Shown: positions 6,924 through 12,322 of the stretch, in pieces
Numbering within the stretch: the first letter of the stretch is position 1
How the letters are laid out: each line of letters begins with the position of its first letter
From: an uncultured Collinsella sp.
Lineage (GTDB): Bacteria > Actinomycetota > Coriobacteriia > Coriobacteriales > Coriobacteriaceae
Direction of reading: 5' to 3'
Length of the DNA: 12,322 nucleotides
Assembly: GCA_902470265.1 (NCBI GenBank)
Contig: CABRFW010000027.1
Coordinates: 1-12,322 of the forward strand
Notes under the pieces: model-generated
What the model was told of the DNA's origin: nothing
Seen by the model: the letters and a program-made list of their open reading frames with translations, nothing else
Databases searched by the model: none
Position numbers and translations under genes: made by a program

Positions 6924-7840
6924 TCGAAAGCACCTACCAGCTCGTTGATGTCCTTTACGCCCTGGGACTCGGCCCAGGCCTCGAGCTCATGCGCGATCTT
7001 GAGCGAAGCGCACGGATCGACGAAGTTGGCCATGCCGACCGACACGCAGGTGGCACCGGCCAGGATAAACTCAGCCGCATCCTCGCCCGTCATGACACCG
7101 CCGACACCGTTGATGGGGATATCGACGGCCTGGGCAACCTCCCAGACCATGCGCACGGCGATGTGGTGGCACAGCGGGCCCGAAAGGCCGCCCTTGGGCT
7201 TGGCCACGCGGGACTTGCGGGTATGGACGTCGATGGCCATGCCCTGGATGGAGTTGATGACTGAAAGACCGTCGGCACCGGCAGCCTCGAGGGCCTTGGC
7301 AATCTCGGCAACGTTGACCGGAGCCATCTTTACGAACAGCGGCTTATCGGTCACCTTGCGGCAGGCAGCCATAACGGAAGAGGCGCCCTCGGGCGTGGAG
7401 CCCATGGCGGCACCGCCGGCGGCGATATTGGGGCAGCTCACGTTGATCTCGTAGCCGGCAGCCCAGGGGCACAGCTCGACATACATCTCGAGTGCGCGGA
7501 CAAACTCGTCAACGGAGTGGCCGGCAACCTGACAGATGACCTGGCAGCCGTCCTTGGAGAGCTGCTCGAGCCACGGACCGGACTCGCGAGCAAAGGCGGC
7601 CACGCCGGGGTTCTGAAGGCCCACGGAGTTGATCATACCGCCGGGGATCTCGGCCATGCGGGGCGCGGGGTTACCGGGCCAGGGCTCGGCTGCGCAACCC
7701 TTGGTGGTGATGGCGCCCAGTTGGGAAACATCAAAGAAGTTCTGGAACTGCCAACCGTAGCCAAAGGTACCGGCTGCGGTGTTGATGGGGTTTTGCATCT
7801 TGACGCCGCCGAAATCGACGGCCATGTTCACGGTACCCAC
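6917..7840 (-). CDS. pyrD: dihydroorotate dehydrogenase, class 1B catalytic subunit
   Basis: A 307-residue FMN enzyme that oxidises dihydroorotate to orotate. MQNPINTAAGTFGYG (15-29) and ITTKG (44-48) form the FMN site. NSVGLQNPG (71-79) is the substrate loop, and NVSCPN holds the class 1 catalytic cysteine, Cys136. The C-terminal half has the FMN phosphate site, NGVGGVMTGEDAAEFILAGA. Membrane-bound class 2 enzymes use serine in place of this cysteine. PyrK next door indicates class 1B, in which electrons pass to NAD through the PyrK subunit. I chose the GTG at 7840: it overlaps the pyrK stop (TAGTG) and follows AAGGTGGTGG. The ATG at 7825 is the alternative and lacks a clear ribosome binding site. 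Confidence 0.95.
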   Translation of the reverse strand: MGTVNMAVDFGGVKMQNPINTAAGTFGYGWQFQNFFDVSQLGAITTKGCAAEPWPGNPAPRMAEIPGGMINSVGLQNPGVAAFARESGPWLEQLSKDGCQVICQVAGHSVDEFVRALEMYVELCPWAAGYEINVSCPNIAAGGAAMGSTPEGASSVMAACRKVTDKPLFVKMAPVNVAEIAKALEAAGADGLSVINSIQGMAIDVHTRKSRVAKPKGGLSGPLCHHIAVRMVWEVAQAVDIPINGVGGVMTGEDAAEFILAGATCVSVGMANFVDPCASLKIAHELEAWAESQGVKDINELVGAFEC

Positions 7841-8631
7841 TAGAAGACCACCACCTTGGAAGCATCGAACACGGGGCCGCACATGCAAGCGCCCTTCATA
7901 CCGTCGACCGTCTCGACATTGCAGGTGTTGCAGGCGCCAAAGCCACAGCTCATCATGCGCTCAAGCGACACCTCGCAGTACGCACCGGCCTCGGCGGCAG
8001 CGGCGGCGACTTTCTTCATCATGACGGCGGGACCGCAGCTGGCGACGTAGTCGTAGCCGCCCTCGCCGAGCAGCTCGGCTGCCGGGTCGGTGCAAAAACC
8101 GTGCGTGCCCAGCGTGCCATCATCGGTGCAAACGTTGACCGTGGCGCCCAGCGCGCGGAACTCATCGACACCCACGGCCTTGGACGCGGTGCCAAAGCCC
8201 AGGCACACGTCGACGGCCACACCCTGCTCGGAAAGCTTGTCGGCAAGGCACAGCACGGGCGGAACACCGATGCCACCGGCGACGAGCAGGGCCTTCCTGG
8301 TGCCCTCGGGTACCATCCAGCCACGGCCACCGGGGCCCAGCAGGTTAGAGGTGGAGCCAGGGCCCATCTGGGACAAACGACGGGTATCGTCGCCCACGAC
8401 GGCGTACCACAGCTCGACGGTGCCGGCCTCGGCGTCGGCGCGGTAGTAGCTCAGGGGCACGCGAAGCAGCGAGGACGCATCACCGGGTACGGCGATGTTC
8501 ACAAACTGACCGGGCTTGAGCGCACTTGCAAGCTTGGGGGCCGAGATGACGAGCGAGAAGATGCCGTCGGCAATCTCCCGGTTCGAGACGACCTCGAAGT
8601 CGTGCATGCGTGCAGTGGAAGGTGTGGGCAT
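7840..8631 (-). CDS. pyrK: dihydroorotate dehydrogenase electron transfer subunit
   Basis: A 263-residue flavin and iron-sulfur protein that carries electrons from PyrD's FMN to NAD. An N-terminal FAD-binding barrel (about 10-105) has the RVPLSYY motif (57-63) typical of the ferredoxin reductase superfamily. The NAD-binding domain contains GGIGVPP at 119-125. Near the C-terminus four cysteines (229, 234, 237, 249) match the 2Fe-2S ligand pattern C-x4-C-x2-C-x(n)-C. The usual Cys-x-Asp-Gly-Pro ending is Cys-Met-Cys-Gly-Pro here, giving an extra cysteine at 251. I chose the ATG at 8631 because GGAG lies five bases upstream; the upstream in-frame TTG looks unlikely. It sits between pyrC and pyrD, after a 92-base gap that contains a hairpin. 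Confidence 0.94.
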   Translation of the reverse strand: MPTPSTARMHDFEVVSNREIADGIFSLVISAPKLASALKPGQFVNIAVPGDASSLLRVPLSYYRADAEAGTVELWYAVVGDDTRRLSQMGPGSTSNLLGPGGRGWMVPEGTRKALLVAGGIGVPPVLCLADKLSEQGVAVDVCLGFGTASKAVGVDEFRALGATVNVCTDDGTLGTHGFCTDPAAELLGEGGYDYVASCGPAVMMKKVAAAAAEAGAYCEVSLERMMSCGFGACNTCNVETVDGMKGACMCGPVFDASKVVVF

Positions 8632-8678
8632 AGACGCTCCAATCCCCCATGCGGTTGCATGGTCCAAACGAATAGAAA

Positions 8679-8703
8679 GCGCGGCACCGCAAGGGCGCCG
8701 CGC
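8679..8703 (-). terminator. hairpin between pyrC and pyrK (possible partial terminator)
   Basis: GCGCGGC (8679-8685) and GCCGCGC (8697-8703) form a seven-pair, all-GC stem with an 11-base loop. Read leftward it is followed by TTTCTATTC, a broken T run. It begins about 20 bases after the pyrC stop and lies about 48 bases before the pyrK ATG. It may partly stop transcription, or protect one mRNA end, between pyrRBC and pyrKDF. The stem is clear; the activity is inferred. Confidence 0.45.
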
Positions 8704-8723
8704 ACAAAAGCGATAAGGCTATG

Positions 8724-10013
8724 CTAGCAGATGCAGCCGTCGGCAAGCGTCTGCTTACCGCCGACAAACACATCGGTGGCACGACCGGTGAGCGTGCGGC
8801 CGGCAAAACCGGAGTTCTCGGCGCGCGACTCGTAACCGTCCTCGCCAACCGTCCAGGTGGCAGAGGGGTCGAACACGGTCAGGTCGGCAACGGAGCCCGC
8901 CTTGACCTGAACCTGGTCGAGACCCAGGATCTCACGCGGCTTGATGGCCATGAGCTCGACCATGCGGCCCATGCTCATCTTGCCCGTGTTGACCAGCTCG
9001 GTGAGTACGAGCGACAGCGAGGTCTCGAGGCCGATCATGCCAAAGGGCGCAAGCTCGAACTCGCGGGCCTTCTCCCACGGGGTGTGGGGAGCGTGATCGG
9101 TGACGATAACGTCGACGGTGCCGTCGATGACGCCCTGACGAATGGCCTCGGCATCCTCCTCGGTACGCAGCGGCGGGTTGACCTTGAGCGAGGTGTTGTA
9201 GGTCTCGTCCAGATCGTTCTCGGTCAGGAACATGTGGTGCGGGGTGGCCTCGCAGGTAACCTGAACGCCAGCGGCCTTGCCGGCACGCACGATCTCCAGG
9301 CCATGGGCGGTGGAGATGTGCTGGATGTGCAGCTTGGCACCGGTCAGCTTGGCGATCTCGATGTCGCGGGCGATCTGGAGCTCCTCGCCGGCAGCCGGCC
9401 AACCCTCGAGAGCCAGACGGGTCGAGACCTTGCCCTCGTTGATCTGGCCGTGGCCGACCAAGTCCTCGTCCTGGCAGTGGCTCATAAAGACCTTGCCGAA
9501 CATCTTGCCGTAGTCCATGCAACGACGGAGCATGCCCGCGCCCTGCACGCCGCGACCGTCGTCGGTGAAGGCGACGGCGCCGTGGGCGACCATATCGCCC
9601 ATCTCGGACATGGCCTCGCCCTTAAGACCGCGGGTCATGGCGCCCGACGGATAGACGCGGCAGTGACCGACCTCGGCAGCACGGGACTTTACGAACTCCA
9701 CGACGGTACCGTTATCGGTGACGGGATCGGTGTTGGGCATGGAGCACACGCCGGTAAAGCCGCCCTTGGCAGCTGCGCGGGTGCCGCTCTCGATGTCCTC
9801 TTTGACCTCGTAGCCGGGCTCGCGAAGGTGAACGTGCATATCCACCAGGCCGGGGACGAGGTACTTGCCGGAAAGGTCGCGGACCTCGGCTCCCTCGACG
9901 GCGAGATTCTCGCCGACCTCGGCGATCTTGTCGCCGTCAATCAGGACGTCAACGACACCGTCAAGCTCGACGGACGGGTCGACGACGTGGGCATTCTTAA
10001 GAAGCAAGGCCAT
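8724..10013 (-). CDS. pyrC: dihydroorotase (class I)
   Basis: A 429-residue zinc amidohydrolase that closes N-carbamoyl-aspartate to dihydroorotate. Metal ligands are all in place: His60 and His62 in DMHVHLREPG, Asp151 in FTDDGRG, His179 in SHCQDE, His232 in IQHIST, and Asp306 in IVTDHAPH. Using Asp151 instead of a carboxylated lysine, together with this length, marks the Bacillus-like class I enzyme. SMPNTDP (91-97) is a further family motif. The ATG at 10013 follows GGAGG by eight bases and overlaps the end of pyrB by 17 bases. In-frame codons upstream lie inside pyrB and show no ribosome binding site. It is the third gene of the pyr operon. Confidence 0.96.
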   Translation of the reverse strand: MALLLKNAHVVDPSVELDGVVDVLIDGDKIAEVGENLAVEGAEVRDLSGKYLVPGLVDMHVHLREPGYEVKEDIESGTRAAAKGGFTGVCSMPNTDPVTDNGTVVEFVKSRAAEVGHCRVYPSGAMTRGLKGEAMSEMGDMVAHGAVAFTDDGRGVQGAGMLRRCMDYGKMFGKVFMSHCQDEDLVGHGQINEGKVSTRLALEGWPAAGEELQIARDIEIAKLTGAKLHIQHISTAHGLEIVRAGKAAGVQVTCEATPHHMFLTENDLDETYNTSLKVNPPLRTEEDAEAIRQGVIDGTVDVIVTDHAPHTPWEKAREFELAPFGMIGLETSLSLVLTELVNTGKMSMGRMVELMAIKPREILGLDQVQVKAGSVADLTVFDPSATWTVGEDGYESRAENSGFAGRTLTGRATDVFVGGKQTLADGCIC

Positions 10014-10941
10014 TATCGGCACCTCCAAGCAGCAGATACAGGATAGCCATACGCACGCAGATACCGGCGTAGACCTGCTCCAGGATGACGGAGCGTTGCG
10101 GGTGGTCGGCCATATAGGAGTCGAACTCGACGCCGCGGTTGATGGGGCCCGGGTGGCAGATGATCGCATCGGGCTTCATGAGCTTCTCGCGGTCCTTGGT
10201 CAGGCCGAAGAGCCTGTGGTACTCACGAATGGTCGGGAACGGTGCGCCCTCGAGGCGCTCCTGCTGCACGCGCAGCATGTAGACGACGTCCAGCTCGGGC
10301 AGGACGGAATCGAGATCACTCGTCACGTGGTCGCAGCCCAGGACCTCGGGTGCCGGAGGCAACAGCGTGCCGGGGGCGACGGCATAGGTCTCGCAGCCCA
10401 TGATCTTAAGAGCGGGGATCAGCGAGCCGCAGACGCGGGAGTGCGCGATATCGCCGACGACGGCGACCTTCAGACCGTGGAAGTCACACTTGTGCTCCCA
10501 GATGGTGTACAGGTCGAGCAGGGCCTGCGTGGGATGGTTGTGCTTGCCGTCACCGGCGCAGATGACGCTCGCGGGCGAGTTCTGCGTGACGATGTAGGGA
10601 GCACCGGCGTGCTTATCGCGCACGACGATGCAGTCGATCTTATAGGCGTTGAGGGTCTCGACGGTGTCGACGAGGCTCTCGCCCTTGACCGTGGAGGTCG
10701 AGGAGCCGCCAAAGTTGAGGCTGTCGGCCGAAAGACGCTTCTCGGCGAGCTCGAAGGAGCTACGGGTGCGCGTCGAGGGCTCGTTGAACATGTTGACGAT
10801 GGTCTTACCCTTGAGCGTGGGGACCTTCTTGATCGCACGCTCGTTGACCTCGGAGAACGCCTTGGCGGTCTCGAGGATGAGCTTGATGTCCTCTTCGGAG
10901 TACTCGGTAATGTCGATCAGGTGCTTATGGTTGAACGCCAC
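9997..10941 (-). CDS. pyrB: aspartate carbamoyltransferase catalytic subunit
   Basis: A 314-residue enzyme that joins carbamoyl phosphate and aspartate, the committed step of pyrimidine synthesis. NEPSTRTRSSFE (Ser55-Glu64 region) binds carbamoyl phosphate, STVKGES supplies the conserved active-site lysine, HNHPTQALLD lies at about 134-144, and HPGPINRGVE is near the C-terminus. No pyrI regulatory subunit gene is nearby, so a Bacillus-like unregulated trimer is likely. The start is probably the GTG at 10941: a strong site, GGGAGGTGAG, lies upstream at usable spacing. A GTG at 10953 is also in frame, but it overlaps that very site. The gene begins four bases after the pyrR stop. Confidence 0.96.
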   Translation of the reverse strand: MAFNHKHLIDITEYSEEDIKLILETAKAFSEVNERAIKKVPTLKGKTIVNMFNEPSTRTRSSFELAEKRLSADSLNFGGSSTSTVKGESLVDTVETLNAYKIDCIVVRDKHAGAPYIVTQNSPASVICAGDGKHNHPTQALLDLYTIWEHKCDFHGLKVAVVGDIAHSRVCGSLIPALKIMGCETYAVAPGTLLPPAPEVLGCDHVTSDLDSVLPELDVVYMLRVQQERLEGAPFPTIREYHRLFGLTKDREKLMKPDAIICHPGPINRGVEFDSYMADHPQRSVILEQVYAGICVRMAILYLLLGGADNGLAS

Positions 10942-10945
10942 GGTA

Positions 10946-11530
10946 CTACTCACCTCCCAGCGGCGCGGAGCCCACGTGGGAACCCGGCGCGACGTCGTTA
11001 ATCTCGACGGCGGTGTGGCCGTCGACTTCCTTCATATATAGGTGCACGTTCTCCTCATGCGACGAGGGAACGTTCTTGCCGACAAAGTCCGGCGAGATGG
11101 GGAGCTCGCGGTGGCCGCGGTCAACGAGGACAGCCAGCTCAATGCGGTTCGGACGGCCCAGGTCCATGACGGCGTCGAGAGCGGCGCGAATGGTACGGCC
11201 CGTATACAGGATGTCGTCCACCAGCACGACGCGCTTGCCGTCGACGCTAAAGGGAATGTTGGTGGCGTGGATCGCGGGAGCGAAATTGGTCGCATAGTCA
11301 TCGCGGTAGAAGCTGATGTCGAGGCTGCCGAGCGGAACGTCGACGCCCTCGATCTCCTTGATCTCCTCGGCGAGCTTCTTTGCCAGAAGGTCGCCGCGCG
11401 TGACGATGCCGACCAGAGCGAGGTCTTCACAGCCCTCGTTGCGCTCGAGAATCTCGTGCGCGATGCGGGTCATCGCTCGATTGACGGCGGTCTCGTCCAT
11501 GATGACCGCCTTGGGGGAAGTCGTGCCCAT
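10946..11530 (-). CDS. pyrR: bifunctional PyrR: pyr mRNA regulator / uracil phosphoribosyltransferase
   Basis: A 194-residue PRTase-fold protein. PyrR senses UMP against PRPP, binds the pyr leader RNA and lowers expression; many homologues also convert uracil to UMP. The PRPP loop VVLVDDILYTGRT is at 101-113. GIVTRGDLLA (41-50) is the family's GIxTRG segment, and DISFYRDD (71-78) is the flexible loop region. VDRGHRELPI (137-146) is highly typical of PyrR. The C-terminus has a Gly/Ser/Pro-rich tail of about a dozen residues. The ATG at 11530 follows AAGGAG at five bases. It is first in the operon, so it likely controls its own transcript through the leader at 11570-11680. Confidence 0.96.
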   Translation of the reverse strand: MGTTSPKAVIMDETAVNRAMTRIAHEILERNEGCEDLALVGIVTRGDLLAKKLAEEIKEIEGVDVPLGSLDISFYRDDYATNFAPAIHATNIPFSVDGKRVVLVDDILYTGRTIRAALDAVMDLGRPNRIELAVLVDRGHRELPISPDFVGKNVPSSHEENVHLYMKEVDGHTAVEINDVAPGSHVGSAPLGGE

Positions 11531-11551
11531 CGATCTCCTTCCTCACATGTC

Positions 11552-11571
11552 TTGACTGCTGACACAGTCAA
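11552..11571 (-). other. short hairpin between the pyr attenuator and the pyrR start
   Basis: TTGACTG (11552-11558 on the plus strand) and CAGTCAA (11565-11571) form a seven-pair stem with a six-base loop. Its outer bases overlap the terminator's T run. It lies just before the pyrR ribosome binding site (AAGGAG, minus strand, 11540-11535) without covering it. It may be a spacer or may affect pausing; nothing in the sequence decides this. Confidence 0.5.
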
Positions 11572-11608
11572 AAAAATAGATGCCCGACCGCTTAAAGCGG
11601 ACCAGACA
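11570..11608 (-). terminator. pyr leader attenuator terminator
   Basis: Read leftward, the stem spans 11608-11581. An inner arm CCGCT/AGCGG with a three-base loop is extended by seven outer pairs, including wobbles, with one bulged T. It is followed by TCTA and seven T at 11576-11570. It ends 39 bases before the pyrR ATG, inside the untranslated leader, so it must be bypassed for the operon to be expressed. This is the usual position for a PyrR-controlled attenuator. Confidence 0.85.
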
Positions 11609-11678
11609 CCCACAGGAAGGGCTGCACTTTGGGCAGCTATGTAATTCCATGTGGGTATCTCGTACCCCTTTAATGGTC
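11608..11678 (-). promoter_or_regulatory. alternative-folding PyrR-type leader RNA (antiterminator and anti-antiterminator)
   Basis: Three competing folds are visible on the minus strand. An anti-antiterminator hairpin (11676-11647) has CCAT/ATGG and GGGTA/TACCC stems, a purine-rich internal loop and a CGAGA terminal loop. A long hairpin (11656-11608) pairs ACCCACA and GGAA with their complements around an inner GCTGC/GCAGC stem. The strand at 11678-11665 can instead pair with 11600-11586 inside the terminator, through GACC/GGTC and TTAAAG/CTTTAA, and so break it. If PyrR-UMP stabilises the first hairpin, the terminator forms. The loop does not copy the Bacillus PyrR consensus as I recall it, so PyrR as the ligand is inferred from gene order. 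Confidence 0.65.
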
Positions 11679-11685
11679 TTGGGAT

Positions 11686-11691
11686 AGTGTA
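11686..11691 (-). promoter_or_regulatory. candidate -10 of the pyr operon promoter
   Basis: On the minus strand TACACT, preceded by GGC, matches 4 of 6 bases of TATAAT. It predicts a transcription start near 11680, just before the antiterminator strand at 11678, giving a leader of about 150 bases. No convincing -35 is visible. The fit between predicted start and leader structure is the main support. Confidence 0.4.
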
Positions 11692-11919
11692 GCCAACCTC
11701 GAGCTTAATTGCGAGCATAAATACAGAGCAATCCGTAAACGGAGCCCAATGCTCCATAAACCTATATATATTTGTGGGACGAGCTTGAAAACGCACGCAC
11801 GAGCTGGCATAATCCCCTCTGCTGCACGCAAATCGGATCTACGTCCAGGGCCGTGGCGTGAGCACTATCGCCAAAAGAGGAATATCTCTGTGTAGATTGC
11901 GCACAGGGAGCGACTTCTG
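11692..11919. other. divergent intergenic region between pyrR and rpmB, no gene seen
   Basis: This is the rest of the divergent gap beyond the pyr leader and before the rpmB promoter. Reading frames here are short and lack a convincing ribosome binding site or family resemblance. A/T-rich stretches occur (CTATATATATTTG near 11762), along with a small hairpin with GGAGC (11741-11745) and GCTCC (11751-11755). AGAG and CTCT near 11876-11889 form another weak stem. I recognise no tRNA, riboswitch or mobile element. Confidence 0.5.
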
Positions 11920-11928
11920 TGCTATAGT
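11920..11928 (+). promoter_or_regulatory. rpmB promoter, extended -10
   Basis: TGC followed by TATAGT (11923-11928) is an extended -10 with 5 of 6 matches to TATAAT. It predicts a start near 11935 and a leader of about 48 bases. The nearest -35-like hexamer, TTGCGC, lies 20 bases upstream, longer than usual, so the TGn extension probably compensates. It faces away from the pyr operon. Confidence 0.6.
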
Positions 11929-11982
11929 TCAGGCTTGTTTGTTAACGCGACATGTTCGTTTGTCGCCCAAGGAGGGTCAGTT

Positions 11983-12171
11983 ATGTCCAAAGTTTGCGAA
12001 GTTTGCGGTAAGCACCCCGTTGCCGGTCGCTCCATCAGCCACTCTCACCGCGTCACCAACCGTAAGTTCCGCCCCAACATCCAGCGCGTTTACGTCGTCG
12101 TCGATGGTCACCGTCGCAAGATGAACGTTTGCTCCACCTGCCTCAAGTCCGGCAAGGTTGCGCGCTCGTAA
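11983..12171 (+). CDS. rpmB: 50S ribosomal protein L28
   Basis: A 62-residue basic protein of the large ribosomal subunit. It begins MSKVCEVCGKHPVAGRSISH, followed by SHRVTNRKFRPNIQ, the characteristic L28 core. Two Cys-x2-Cys pairs (C5/C8 and the VCSTC pair near 50-53) form a zinc ribbon, so this is the zinc-containing form; many bacteria also carry or use a cysteine-free form under zinc limitation. The ATG at 11983 follows AAGGAGGG (11969-11976) at optimal spacing; an upstream in-frame ATG gives a longer but unlikely start. It is monocistronic, with its own promoter and strong terminator, and the only rightward gene in the window. Confidence 0.97.
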   Translation: MSKVCEVCGKHPVAGRSISHSHRVTNRKFRPNIQRVYVVVDGHRRKMNVCSTCLKSGKVARS

Positions 12172-12175
12172 ATAA

Positions 12176-12217
12176 GGTCTTACCAACAAGTACCTCGGAC
12201 TCTCCGGGTCAAAGACC
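12176..12217 (+). other. structured 3' untranslated region of rpmB
   Basis: Between the rpmB stop and its terminator, GGTCTT (12176-12181) pairs with AAGACC (12212-12217). Inside, ACC-T-CGG pairs with CCG-GGT around a five-base loop. A small GTTC/GAAC hairpin follows near 12222-12234. No T run follows the main stem, so it is not a terminator. It may simply stabilise the mRNA. Confidence 0.35.
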
Positions 12218-12240
12218 TCGCGTTCATATAGAACTTACCA

Positions 12241-12272
12241 AAGGCGCCCTCCCCTACGGAGGGCGCCTTTTT
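12241..12272 (+). terminator. intrinsic terminator of rpmB
   Basis: A perfect 12-pair GC-rich stem (AAGGCGCCCTCC at 12241-12252 with its complement at 12258-12269) encloses a five-base loop and runs into a five-T tract (12268-12272). It lies about 70 bases after the rpmB stop. This is the strongest terminator in the window. It could also act weakly on leftward transcription. Confidence 0.93.
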
Positions 12273-12275
12273 GCA

Positions 12276-12300
12276 CTCATTGGGGACAGACTTAAATGAG
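12276..12300. repeat. possible REP/RAYT-like repeat fragment at window edge
   Basis: Right after the rpmB terminator, CTCATT (12276-12281) and AATGAG (12295-12300) flank GGGGACAGACTT. The GGGGACAGAC core with an A/T-rich continuation resembles termini I recall around IS200-like REP-associated transposases in many bacteria. The window ends 22 bases later, so neither a transposase nor a second copy can be seen. The small inverted repeat is real; the family assignment is from memory. Confidence 0.3.
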
Positions 12301-12322
12301 GGTTTGCAGATGTCAAAGGGAT

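Noticed and set aside
8721..10046. A 441-codon plus-strand open frame opposite pyrC
   Set aside because: It lies wholly antisense to a clearly identified dihydroorotase and has low-complexity Gly/Ala/Leu/His/Asp-rich content with no recognisable motif. It is a by-product of GC-rich codon use.
10942..10953. GTG at 10953 as the pyrB start
   Set aside because: This codon is part of the strong ribosome binding sequence GGGAGGTGAG itself. The GTG at 10941 is correctly placed downstream of it. It remains a minor alternative.
9865..11001. A 378-codon plus-strand open frame opposite pyrB and parts of its neighbours
   Set aside because: It is antisense to pyrB with its conserved motifs; composition is that of a shadow frame.
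11470..11796. A 108-codon minus-strand open frame over the pyr leader and the start of pyrR
   Set aside because: It runs through the attenuator structure and into pyrR in another frame, with no good ribosome binding site. A leader peptide cannot be excluded, but nothing supports one.
1..12322. CRISPR array, tRNA or rRNA genes, phage or plasmid genes
   Set aside because: I saw no regularly spaced repeats, no cloverleaf sequence, no rRNA-like stretch and no recognisable phage, toxin or transfer gene on either strand.

Overview
The window is a compact, moderately GC-rich bacterial chromosome segment. It looks like a member of the Coriobacteriia (Actinobacteria), most likely Collinsella or a close relative. 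The main reasons are an actinobacterial-type integration host factor (mIHF) next to gmk and rpoZ, a mycobacteria-like pyr-to-rpoZ gene order, and an NAD-linked class 1B dihydroorotate dehydrogenase (PyrD plus PyrK), which suits an anaerobe. The genus is an inference. All genes except the last, rpmB, are on the minus strand, so they are transcribed from right to left.

Right end: rpmB (ribosomal protein L28) runs rightward from an extended -10 promoter to a strong intrinsic terminator. Divergent from it is the pyrimidine operon pyrR-pyrB-pyrC-pyrK-pyrD-pyrF (11530 down to 6207). It encodes the PyrR regulator and five enzymes or subunits covering carbamoyl-aspartate synthesis, ring closure, oxidation to orotate (PyrD with its PyrK electron-transfer partner) and OMP decarboxylation. 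carAB and pyrE are not in the window. The leader upstream of pyrR can fold into a terminator, an antiterminator and an anti-antiterminator, the layout of a PyrR transcription attenuator. A hairpin separates pyrC from pyrK, and a larger two-part stem-loop follows pyrF.

Centre: mihF-gmk-rpoZ-thiI (5967 down to 3557) is a tightly packed operon with abutting stop and start codons. It encodes a nucleoid protein, guanylate kinase, RNA polymerase omega and the tRNA 4-thiouridine/thiazole sulfur transferase. Its promoter is covered by an inverted repeat, and a hairpin terminator follows thiI.

Left end: comEA-comEC (3343 down to 330) encodes the DNA receptor and the membrane channel for DNA uptake, with an ATGA overlap between the two genes. 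The start of holA (DNA polymerase III delta subunit) follows and is cut by the window edge.

This is largely a housekeeping region, and I see no new multi-gene system in it. The most interesting signals are non-coding: the pyr leader, the mihF operator-like repeat, the repeated GGTTTT elements upstream of comEA, the stem-loop after pyrF, and a possible REP-like fragment at the right edge.
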